In this document: in pieces, positions 14,890-21,541 of the stretch
Position numbering within the stretch: position 1 is the first letter of the stretch
Layout: each line of letters starts with the position of its first letter
Assembly (NCBI RefSeq): GCF_046498435.1
Contig: NZ_JAWOAR010000180.1
Span: forward strand, 1 to 30,557
DNA length: 30,557 nucleotides
Reading direction: 5' to 3'
DNA from: Longimonas sp046498435
Lineage (GTDB): Bacteria > Bacteroidota > Rhodothermia > Rhodothermales > Salinibacteraceae
Position numbers and translations under genes: made by a program
Notes under the pieces: generated by a model
What the model was told of the DNA's origin: nothing
What the model saw: only the letters and a program-made list of their open reading frames with translations
Database searches by the model: none

Positions 14890-15966
14890 ATGCGGTACAT
14901 ATCTCTTCCCTCTGTTGGTGTATTTTGGATGCTCGGCGCCCTGCTTATCCCGCTCATTGGATGCGATGACAGCGCGCCACCCTCCTCGTCATCGTCAGAT
15001 TCTTCGTCAGAGCCGCCTGTTGCGCTTGCCATTCACGGCGGCGCGGGCACCATCTCGCCCGAGAACATGACCGACGACCAGGAGGCTGCCTACCGCAATG
15101 CGCTCAACGAGGCGCTCGATGCCGGCTACGCGGTCTTAGACGAAGGCGGCTCCAGCATCGATGCCGTTGAGGCTGCCATTGTGCAGATGGAAGATGACTC
15201 GCTCTTCAACGCCGCCCACGGCGCCGTCTTTACAAACGAAGACCGCGTCGAGCTGGATGCCTCCATCATGGATGGTGCCACCCGCAATGCAGGAGCCCTT
15301 ACAGGCGTAACCACGGTGCGCAACCCGATCCGCCTGGCCCGTACGATCATGACCGAGTCGCCTCATGTCATGATGGCGGGAGAGGGCGCCGAAGCCTTTG
15401 CCGATGGGTTCGACCTGGAGCGCGTCGAGAATGATTACTTCTATACCGAGCGGCGCCTGGAAGCCGCCCAGCGCGCCCGCGAATCGTCCACATCAAGCCT
15501 GCGTCTTTCGGAAGATGGGAATCAGAAGCTGGGTACCGTGGGCGCAGTGGCGCTCGACCGCGACGGCAACCTGGCGGCAGGCACCTCCACCGGCGGCATG
15601 ACGAATAAGCAGTTCGGACGCGTGGGCGATTCGCCCATCATTGGCGCGGGCACCTACGCCGACAATGCCACCTGTGCGGTCTCTTCTACCGGACACGGCG
15701 AGTACTTTATCCGTGGAGTGGTCGCACACGACATTGCTGCACGCATGCAGCACGGCGGGCAGTCGCTCACGGATGCAGCCAATGCGGTCGTGCACGACAT
15801 GCTGCCCGACATGGGGGGCACCGGCGGCGTCATTTCGCTGGATGCCGAGGGCACCGTTGCGATGCCGTTCAACACCTCAGGCATGTACCGTGCATCGGTC
15901 GATGCAAGCGGCGAACGCATCGTGCGCATCTATGGCAACGAGGAGGAAGCTGCCTCCACCGAGTAG
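14890..15966 (+). CDS. Isoaspartyl peptidase / L-asparaginase (Ntn hydrolase), lipoprotein
   Basis: The 358-residue precursor starts with a lipoprotein signal peptide ending LIPLIGC (Cys25), then a serine-rich linker, then a type 2 asparaginase domain. LAIHGGAGTISPE opens the domain; the autocleavage site is KLGTVGAVALD, with Thr216 becoming the N-terminal nucleophile of the beta-subunit. STGGMTNKQFGRVGDSPIIGAGTYADN and SSTGHGEYFIR are the substrate-binding stretches. The enzyme hydrolyses beta-aspartyl (isoaspartyl) peptides and asparagine. Most bacterial relatives are cytoplasmic or periplasmic and soluble; here the lipobox places it on a membrane outside the cytoplasm. The linker starts with two aspartates after the cysteine. 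The frame is open upstream to 14731, but the start at 14890 is the one that gives a proper signal peptide. The Smr gene follows 37 nt later. Confidence 0.92.
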   Translation: MRYISLPSVGVFWMLGALLIPLIGCDDSAPPSSSSSDSSSEPPVALAIHGGAGTISPENMTDDQEAAYRNALNEALDAGYAVLDEGGSSIDAVEAAIVQMEDDSLFNAAHGAVFTNEDRVELDASIMDGATRNAGALTGVTTVRNPIRLARTIMTESPHVMMAGEGAEAFADGFDLERVENDYFYTERRLEAAQRARESSTSSLRLSEDGNQKLGTVGAVALDRDGNLAAGTSTGGMTNKQFGRVGDSPIIGAGTYADNATCAVSSTGHGEYFIRGVVAHDIAARMQHGGQSLTDAANAVVHDMLPDMGGTGGVISLDAEGTVAMPFNTSGMYRASVDASGERIVRIYGNEEEAASTE

Positions 15967-16003
15967 TCTTCCCTACGCATCCCTCTGATTACCCACCGGT
16001 TGT

Positions 16004-16306
16004 ATGGATTCGCCGGATGCCAACGAACCCACCGAGTATCCCATCAACGGCGTGCTCGATCTGCACGTGTTTGACCCGGGTGTCATCGGCGATCTGGTAC
16101 CCGACTATCTGCGCGCCTGTCACGCCAAAGGCATCTACCGAGTGCGCATCATTCACGGCAAAGGCACCGGACGCCTGCGACAGGGCGTGGTGAAACTGCT
16201 CGACCGCGACCCGCTGGTACTGCGCCATCGCCCAGCTACCGACCGCAGCAGTTGGGGGGCTACTATCGCTTTTCTGGATGCGGAGGCGGACGGGCCATCC
16301 GCATAG
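16004..16306 (+). CDS. Smr-domain protein (MutS2 C-terminal-like)
   Basis: This 100-residue protein consists almost entirely of an Smr domain: VLDLHVFDPGVIGDLVPDYLRACHAKGIYRVRIIHGKGTGRLRQGVVKLL. The DLH and HGKGTGRLR motifs that mark the active site of Smr endonucleases are intact. Free-standing Smr proteins nick or cleave nucleic acids, and some act in ribosome rescue by cutting mRNA at stalled ribosomes (SmrB). This one lacks the N-terminal extension that SmrB uses to bind collided ribosomes, so its target is open. It sits 37 nt after the asparaginase gene on the same strand and is probably cotranscribed with it. About 100 nt separate it from the convergent beta-barrel gene. Confidence 0.88.
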   Translation: MDSPDANEPTEYPINGVLDLHVFDPGVIGDLVPDYLRACHAKGIYRVRIIHGKGTGRLRQGVVKLLDRDPLVLRHRPATDRSSWGATIAFLDAEADGPSA

Positions 16307-16406
16307 CGTGTCTGCCTACGACCCGATGTGTGGTGCTCGACATGCGATGCCCACATGCAAACGGGCACCGCTACCTGAAGCCACGAAGGACTACCACCCC
16401 GAATTG

Positions 16407-16931
16407 CTACAGCCCAAACAGCAATCCGCCACGAATTCCAAAGGCATTCAGGTTATTATCGCCATCGGTGAAATAGATCGAGTAGCCCAGTTCCACAAAC
16501 GGTTTCAGCGGAAGCAGGTCAAACTGCGCACCCGTCACGATATTGATGCCCGCGTCGGTGGTGGTGTCGTTGTCACCCACTGAGGCAAACAAAAAGCCAA
16601 CCCCAAGACCGCTGTACGGCGTGAACACCTGATTATTGATGCCAAACGGAAAGAGCGCGTTCACGTTGAGCATGGACCGATGTACATCGGCACCGTTCTG
16701 ATCATCAAGAAAGTAAAAGTCGTAGGTCGGGTTGATGATAAACGGCAGCGCCACCGACGACACACGTACATCCGCACCTGCGGCAAATGTGCTGCTATTG
16801 GGATCAATGTCATCGCCCACGTCCAGGCTCAGGCGCGGCCCAATGGTGAAGCCGACCTGGGCATCGGCGGTGTGTGGAAGGGCCAGCGTGCAGAGCAAAA
16901 CCAGCGCAGCGGTACAAAAGACGCGAATCAT
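16407..16931 (-). CDS. Small outer-membrane beta-barrel protein (paralogue 1)
   Basis: The 174-residue protein has a signal peptide (MIRVFCTAALVLLCTLALPHTADAQ) followed by alternating hydrophobic/polar strands typical of an eight-stranded porin-like barrel of the outer membrane beta-barrel superfamily. Recurrent pieces are GFTIGPRLSLDVGDD, TPYSGLGVGFLFASVGDND, KPFVELGYSIYF and the ending GIRGGLLFGL. It resembles the next gene in layout: same length, same opening after the signal (xVGPK/R), same NPxYDFYF strand, and the same GGxLFxL end. The two are tandem duplicates that have diverged. The function is unknown; small barrels of this kind can be structural or bind small ligands. The start at 16931 is chosen because it opens directly into the signal peptide. 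The C-terminus is Leu rather than Phe. Confidence 0.8.
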   Translation of the reverse strand: MIRVFCTAALVLLCTLALPHTADAQVGFTIGPRLSLDVGDDIDPNSSTFAAGADVRVSSVALPFIINPTYDFYFLDDQNGADVHRSMLNVNALFPFGINNQVFTPYSGLGVGFLFASVGDNDTTTDAGINIVTGAQFDLLPLKPFVELGYSIYFTDGDNNLNAFGIRGGLLFGL

Positions 16932-17023
16932 AACGTAAAGTCTTGGTTGTGGAGAAGGCATTGTAGCTCCGAATATCGCGGATGGACCGCAAAGGTGCAA
17001 TCGGCAATCGTACCCTCCTGAAC

Positions 17024-17060
17024 AAAAAAACGGCGCAGACCGATGTGGAGGTCTGCGCCG
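17024..17060 (-). terminator. Rho-independent terminator of the second beta-barrel gene
   Basis: On the minus strand CGGCGCAGACC (17060-17050) pairs perfectly with GGTCTGCGCCG (17041-17031), with an 8-nt loop and seven T residues after it (17030-17024). It separates the two paralogous barrel genes into different transcripts. Confidence 0.92.
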
Positions 17061-17090
17061 CAGGGTCGTGGACGTGGACTGTTCCTGCTG

Positions 17091-17597
17091 CTAAAGGTCG
17101 AACAACACGCCGCCGCTGATACCAAAGAGCGTCCCCGAGTCACCTTCTGAGAAGATAATACCCAGTTCGCCTTGCACAAACGGACGGATGCCGTCCAGGT
17201 TAAACTCGGCTCCACCAACCCCGCTCAAGCCCAAATCGGTGCTGCTAAAGCTTCCACTTCCAAAATCTCCGGAAACGTCAATCGACGTATTGAGAATCTG
17301 GACTCCGCCGCCAACGAAAGGCGCTACCGGCGAGTCGTCTACGGGGAAGTCAAACAGCGCGTTGGCACCTGCCGACCAGTATGTGACGTTCTCTGGTGCA
17401 AAATAGTAGTCAAACTTTGGGTTGATGCGTATGGGCGCGTCGAACCCAATCCGTACATCAGCCCCGATGTACGGCTCTTCAATATCGCCCAGCCCAAATC
17501 CTGCTTTGGGGCCAACCGATACTGTTGTTTGCGCCTGAGCCGTAGCTGGAATCAGGAAAACCGCGAGAAGTAGAATCGCCCAAGGTAGTCGTTTCAT
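17091..17597 (-). CDS. Small outer-membrane beta-barrel protein (paralogue 2)
   Basis: The 168-residue protein has a clear signal peptide (MKRLPWAILLLAVFLIPATAQAQ) and a barrel-like body: TVSVGPKAGFGLGDI, NPKFDYYFAP, APFVGGGVQIL, IRPFVQGELGIIFSEG and the end GGVLFDL. It is the tandem paralogue of the gene at 16407-16931, but a strong terminator lies between them and it has its own sigma-70-like promoter. The start at 17597 is preferred over earlier in-frame ATGs: it begins the signal peptide and has the ATTGCTATG context shared by several genes here. Ligand and function are unknown. Confidence 0.82.
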   Translation of the reverse strand: MKRLPWAILLLAVFLIPATAQAQTTVSVGPKAGFGLGDIEEPYIGADVRIGFDAPIRINPKFDYYFAPENVTYWSAGANALFDFPVDDSPVAPFVGGGVQILNTSIDVSGDFGSGSFSSTDLGLSGVGGAEFNLDGIRPFVQGELGIIFSEGDSGTLFGISGGVLFDL

Positions 17598-17649
17598 AGC
17601 AATGGTTATTGTCAGTGATTGGAGTATGAGAACCCCGCTTAAGGGGGAC

Positions 17650-17679
17650 ATTATAACAGTGCGCATTCCGTGACCACAA
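17650..17679 (-). promoter_or_regulatory. Sigma-70-like promoter for the beta-barrel gene
   Basis: On the minus strand TATAAT (17655-17650) is preceded after an 18-nt spacer by TTGTGG (17679-17674). The -10 box is 52 nt before the start codon. Between them is the near-palindrome CCCCGCTTAAGGGGG (17633-17647), a candidate operator in the early transcribed region. Confidence 0.55.
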
Positions 17680-17795
17680 CCGGACATCTCCCCTTTTCCT
17701 CCTCGGTAGCTGCCTGCTTTCCTTCGAGGATACAAGGGGATACGCAGGCAAACCGCCTGGTGCGTTCTCATGCTCTGGCTTTGAAGGCTTCCTTC

Positions 17796-19340
17796 ATGCG
17801 CTCTGTCTTGACTCTCGTACTGACCGCATTGCTCCTAAGCAACCTCTCTGTATCGGCCTCCGACAGCGAGGTCGGCGTGGTCTGGATGCCCGATGGATCA
17901 GCCGAAGCACAAGTACAGACCCTCCGCACCATGGCAGACCATCAGATCCGCCATGTGCGCGTACTCGACTGGCCCCACGCCGAGGCGCTCCAGGCCGCAA
18001 CCACACTGCAGATCCAGTTGTACGTGGACCTGCACGCCCCTCCTGATCCAAACGACGACCGCCTTACGCATCCTGCCGTACGCGGTGCGGGATGGGCCGG
18101 ACCGCTCACGGCACAGGGCTGCACCACCTGGATGCAGGTGCGTACGCAACTCCCTGCCGACCGGCTTCGCTACGTAGTTGCTCCGATATCGCCAACAGGC
18201 GCAGCATGCCAGTTCGACGATGCCACCACCGTGCTCGCCGACGTTCGTTTGATGGATCGCCCGTTCGCCCGCTGGTATCAGTGGCGGCAGGCACACGACG
18301 GTCCGGTTGGCCTTGCCGCGCTGGGGACGGCCCGCACGGGCTCAGGTCCCGAGGGCTGGCGCGTGCCTCGCTCGGCAGCAGCACAGGCGCGCACGCTTGA
18401 GCGCCTCCTCACTGAGGTGCACACCCGCAACGTGCCCCTCACCTTTACAGCGGCATGGACATCCGCCTCCAACTGGGGGCCGCTCCACTTTCACCTTACC
18501 GAACGTGATTCCCTCTTGCCACCCGGGCAGGTCGTGGCTGCAGCTACGACCCACGCGCCTCGCCCGTTTGTCTGGCCCCCCGGCCCAACAACAACGTCCT
18601 CCTCGGGGCTGCCTATTGGAACGACAGCAGCGGTGTGGCTGCTGCTGGGTGGAACGGCCGCTGCGTTCTTCTACCTGCCGCCCGTGCGGCGCACCGTGCT
18701 CCGCTATCTGTTTGCCCACGCGTTCTACCGCGATGCCATGCGCACTGGACGCGACGCAACGCCATTGACGTGTACGGTCCTGCTCACCCTGATGGGGGGA
18801 GCGTTGTGGGTCGGTGGCTATGCCGTGTTGGCCGAGAGCGCATGGCTGCGTCCTACGCTGCTTGCTGTCGAAGGACTTCCCCCACCGCTCCAGTCCGTTG
18901 CCAACGCGGCGTGGACGACTCCTGTACGCACCGCTGGGCTGGTTACGGGCGGACTCATCGGAGGCCTTCTTATCTGGGCCAGTGGTGTTGCACTGGCGCT
19001 GCGAGCAGCGGGAACCTCGCTTTCGTGGTCGCAAACCTTTGTGCTCGGGCTCGTACCCTGGTGGGGAACGCTTCTATGGATGCTTGCCGCCATCACGCCC
19101 TTATCCGCCTTACGCCCCCACATTCCGCTGGTGCTCCTGGGTATGGCCCTCGTTGCCAGTATGTGGACGGCTCTTCGCACTGCACACGATGTCTTCTACA
19201 CGGCCCGCGCACCGCTCGTCCTGGCTCTTGGAGCCGCCCTTTTTGCTCCGGGCAGCCTCCTGCTCATCCTTCTTGTTTCGGTAGGATACGCCACCGAGGT
19301 GCCCGTTCAATGGATAAGCACCCTTCTCTGGCATGCATAG
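17796..19340 (+). CDS. Unassigned protein: TIM-barrel-like periplasmic domain plus polytopic membrane domain
   Basis: The 514-residue protein starts with a signal peptide (MRSVLTLVLTALLLSNLSVSAS). The next 240 residues look like a glycoside-hydrolase-type TIM barrel: alternating strands such as VGVVWMPD, HVRVLDWP, LQIQLYVDLHAP, LRYVVAPISP, GPVGLAALG and VPLTFTAAW are spaced by helices. I could not pick confident catalytic acids. A proline-rich linker then leads to a membrane domain (from about residue 275) with six or seven hydrophobic spans. FAHAFYRDAMRTGRDATPLTC and the evenly spaced spans recall Yip1-like permease domains. The C-terminus ends in the membrane. It stands alone, divergent from the beta-barrel gene, and is followed by a repeat cluster. 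A surface or periplasmic sugar-recognition role is possible but unproven; no family is claimed. Confidence 0.65.
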   Translation: MRSVLTLVLTALLLSNLSVSASDSEVGVVWMPDGSAEAQVQTLRTMADHQIRHVRVLDWPHAEALQAATTLQIQLYVDLHAPPDPNDDRLTHPAVRGAGWAGPLTAQGCTTWMQVRTQLPADRLRYVVAPISPTGAACQFDDATTVLADVRLMDRPFARWYQWRQAHDGPVGLAALGTARTGSGPEGWRVPRSAAAQARTLERLLTEVHTRNVPLTFTAAWTSASNWGPLHFHLTERDSLLPPGQVVAAATTHAPRPFVWPPGPTTTSSSGLPIGTTAAVWLLLGGTAAAFFYLPPVRRTVLRYLFAHAFYRDAMRTGRDATPLTCTVLLTLMGGALWVGGYAVLAESAWLRPTLLAVEGLPPPLQSVANAAWTTPVRTAGLVTGGLIGGLLIWASGVALALRAAGTSLSWSQTFVLGLVPWWGTLLWMLAAITPLSALRPHIPLVLLGMALVASMWTALRTAHDVFYTARAPLVLALGAALFAPGSLLLILLVSVGYATEVPVQWISTLLWHA

Positions 19341-19375
19341 TGCTGTGTCAACCCTCATTTTGATGGTTGCCCAGC

Positions 19376-19470
19376 AATCAACTTCCACGAAGCCGGTCAT
19401 GGTGAGCGCAGTCGAACCATCTCCCTGGCGTTCAGCGGGACCTGTTCGGGACAGCACGACACGCGTACCT
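19376..19470 (+). repeat. Interspersed palindromic motif (TGGTGAGCGCAGTCGAACCA type)
   Basis: The block after the membrane-protein gene contains TGGTGAGCGCAGTCGAACCA at about 19402-19421, close to an imperfect palindrome found in intergenic DNA of many bacteria. CTGTTCGGGACAG follows at about 19442-19454. It looks like inserted repeat DNA rather than part of the gene; it may serve as a transcription end signal. Confidence 0.4.
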
Positions 19471-19482
19471 ATCTCGGTTTGA

Positions 19483-19590
19483 CCCAAACAATCACGTGTG
19501 ACACAGCAATAGTGCTCTGTCACACGTGATTCATAGGGTAACGCACGAACTCCCATTTTATAGTCATCCCGGACAAGGCGCCCCCAAACA
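19483..19590 (+). repeat. Intergenic repeat family B, copy 1, with a 13-bp hairpin
   Basis: ATCACGTGTGACA (19491-19503) and TGTCACACGTGAT (19518-19530) form a perfect 13-bp inverted repeat with a 14-nt loop. They are followed by a conserved tail: GGGTAACGCA, ACTCCCATTTTATAGTCATC and GGACAAGGCGCCCC. The same order recurs at 30414-30545. Confidence 0.85.
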
Positions 19591-19621
19591 GGCCGTCGCA
19601 CTGCGGGCACGGAGCAGGTCT

Positions 19622-19735
19622 GATACCAATCCGGTTGCAGCATTGCGGCATCGCTTCTCGGCAGCACACCGGGTTTACCTCGTCAGTCGGCCTTCGGCCT
19701 CGTGTGAGGATGAACGAATGGACGGATGGATGTTT
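19622..19735 (+). repeat. Dispersed intergenic repeat family A, copy 3
   Basis: The segment begins GATACCAATCCGGTTGCAG and continues with GCGGCATCGCTTCTC, CACCGGG, CGTCAGTCGG and GGCCTCGTGTGAGGATGAAC. It matches the copies at 8064-8135 and 13593-13511. It is head to tail with family B, and together they fill most of the 477-nt gene-free stretch 19341-19817. Confidence 0.75.
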
Positions 19736-19817
19736 TTCATCTGCCCATTCACGCTTCCATCCCCAACGGAGCATCCGGAGTTGATACTACAAGCCCCCCC
19801 TACCAATGCTTCGTTGG

Positions 19818-20771
19818 CTATACCGACTCTGCTGACGTACACTGCGTCCAGGCCCGTTCGGCAAACGCGTAGAATGGCTCTTTTTCGTGAAGCCATCCAA
19901 AATGCAATACAAACGGAGTAATGCGCATCTGGTCGCCCCATCCAGGTAAGCGGGTGAGCAGCGCAATGAGCAGGTCGCGGATCGTTTCGTTGGGAATACC
20001 CCGCAAGTCGTGCACAAAGGGCGTGGTGTAATAGTCGCACACCACGTGCTCAAAGTCAGGGTCGTACGTGGTGAGTCCGTCGATGAAGTCGAGTTGCGGC
20101 GTGTTATGGCCTTGCATCCATGAGAAGACGTGCAGATCCAACTCGCTCATCGCCATGGCCATGCTCCACTCGCACGATTCTTCGCTGCGTCCTTCGTTAA
20201 GGCGGCTGCGGAAGTGCGTGTCGGGGGCCTGCTCCAAGAAGTGTTGCGCGGTGGCGCAGAAAGTACGTGTCGTTTCGCGGTCTTGCGCGTACAGCATACC
20301 CGCCTGTACGCGGGGCAGGTACGACAGCCCAAACCGCCGAAGGGTGCGCCCGCGGCGGTTGAGCACCATGTCAAGAAGCACCCCCGCCCCTTTGGGTCCG
20401 CCAAAAAAGAAATCAGCGCGCATGCGTCCCGTTGCCGTAAAGGGGAACGCCTGAAGCTGCTGCCATAGCGGATCGGGGTCGCGGCACCACACCATATCGG
20501 TATCAACAAACAAACACCGGTCGTATGGCATGAACCGATCGATGTGATGCTTGAACCCGACAATGGAGCGGTGCGCCTCGGGGAGCGGTTCAATGCGCTC
20601 AAACAGCGAGGCAACACCAGCCTCCTCTACATACTGGCGGTGCGCGGCCGGGCAGTACAGCGCAACCGGGCGTGTGGTGTCGTAGCGGCGCAAGGTGGAT
20701 ACAGAGGCCACCGCGTGGCGGGCATAGACTTCGTCTCCGTAACAGTGCAGAACGTATCCTTCGGTGGACAT
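19818..20771 (-). CDS. GT-A fold glycosyltransferase (GT8-like)
   Basis: The 317-residue protein has a cytoplasmic GT-A nucleotide-sugar transferase layout: YVLHCYGDEVYARHAVASVSTLRRYD at the start, then IVGFKHHIDRFMPYDRCLFVDTDMVW with the metal-binding DTD (90-92), and FFFGGPKGAGVLLDMVLNR plus VQAGMLYAQDRETTRTFC as acceptor-side segments. FVLHFGWLHEKEPFYAF lies near the end. There is no signal peptide or membrane segment. The donor and acceptor sugars are not predictable. Starting at 20771 is preferred over an in-frame ATG at 20810 because the longer version would run into the terminator hairpin of the upstream mlaC-like gene (20789-20836). It is probably transcribed separately from that gene. 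The codon use looks like its neighbours. Confidence 0.8.
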   Translation of the reverse strand: MSTEGYVLHCYGDEVYARHAVASVSTLRRYDTTRPVALYCPAAHRQYVEEAGVASLFERIEPLPEAHRSIVGFKHHIDRFMPYDRCLFVDTDMVWCRDPDPLWQQLQAFPFTATGRMRADFFFGGPKGAGVLLDMVLNRRGRTLRRFGLSYLPRVQAGMLYAQDRETTRTFCATAQHFLEQAPDTHFRSRLNEGRSEESCEWSMAMAMSELDLHVFSWMQGHNTPQLDFIDGLTTYDPDFEHVVCDYYTTPFVHDLRGIPNETIRDLLIALLTRLPGWGDQMRITPFVLHFGWLHEKEPFYAFAERAWTQCTSAESV

Positions 20772-20788
20772 GAGGTGCAGACAAACGG

Positions 20789-20836
20789 CAAAACAACAAG
20801 CGGGGCGCACTCACGCAATGGGGAGTACGCCCCGCT
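20789..20836 (-). terminator. Terminator of the tolC-mlaC-like operon
   Basis: On the minus strand AGCGGGGCGTACT (20836-20824) pairs with AGTGCGCCCCGCT (20811-20799), a 13-bp stem with one mismatch and a 12-nt loop, followed by TTGTTGTTTT. It lies just past the mlaC-like stop codon. Confidence 0.75.
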
Positions 20837-20848
20837 GTATCAGGCGAC

Positions 20849-21496
20849 TTATTGGGCGTTGGCTTCTTGCTCGGCGCGGTCTAAGCGGGTACGAAGGCTG
20901 TTCATGAGCGCATCAAAGCCCCGCTTTCGCATCACGTTCTGAAACGAGCGGGCGTAGCCTCCTGCCGTGCTCACCTCATCGAGGATAATGTCGGTGGCCA
21001 GCCACGTACTGTCTTTACGATGCAGCACATAATCGACTGGTGTATCGTTGCCCTGATAGCGCGTGGTGGTGCGCACGAATGCGCTGTCGTCTTCTACATC
21101 AATGCGATCGTAGGTGACCTCAGAGTTATAGGCCTCCAGGTCGCTCAACGACTGATGCCGCACCACGCCCTGAAACACATCAACAAATTCGGCGCGTTGC
21201 TCCTCGGAGAGATCGCTCCAAAACGGCCCAAGCGCCTCCTGTCCCATCGCCCGGAAGTCGATGAATCCGTTAATGAGCGTCATGAGCTCATCGCGCTGGG
21301 CGCTTGAGAAATCACTCTCGGTCCCGTTCAGGATGGATTTGATCTCGGCATCGCGCTCTTCGAGCATGGCACGGATCGCCTCAGACTCATCAGCGTCGTT
21401 GGCTTGTTGGGCCGTAACCGGTACGGCGGCTCCCGCCACAAGCATAACTGTGAGAAGAGCAAACGCGCCGGAACGAAGCGATAGAAAAGACCACAT
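20849..21496 (-). CDS. MlaC/Ttg2D-like lipid-carrier protein
   Basis: The 215-residue protein has a signal peptide (MWSFLSLRSGAFALLTVMLVAGAAVPVTAQ) and the MlaC/Ttg2D domain. Recognisable stretches are FIDFRAMGQEALGPFWSDLSEEQRAEFVDVFQGVVRH, which corresponds to the conserved helix of this family, and YVLHRKDSTWLATDIILDEVSTAGGYARSFQNVMRKRGFDAL near the end. MlaC carries phospholipids between the outer-membrane MlaA complex and the inner-membrane MlaFEDB transporter; related Ttg2D proteins were linked to solvent tolerance. The other Mla genes are absent from the window. The gene is 45 nt downstream of the TolC gene, and the two form an operon ending at a terminator. The start has the CTTGCTATG context. 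Confidence 0.88.
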   Translation of the reverse strand: MWSFLSLRSGAFALLTVMLVAGAAVPVTAQQANDADESEAIRAMLEERDAEIKSILNGTESDFSSAQRDELMTLINGFIDFRAMGQEALGPFWSDLSEEQRAEFVDVFQGVVRHQSLSDLEAYNSEVTYDRIDVEDDSAFVRTTTRYQGNDTPVDYVLHRKDSTWLATDIILDEVSTAGGYARSFQNVMRKRGFDALMNSLRTRLDRAEQEANAQ

Positions 21497-21541
21497 AGCA
21501 AGGCATTCGGTTAGGAAAAGATTGTTGAGTGCTGCACACCA

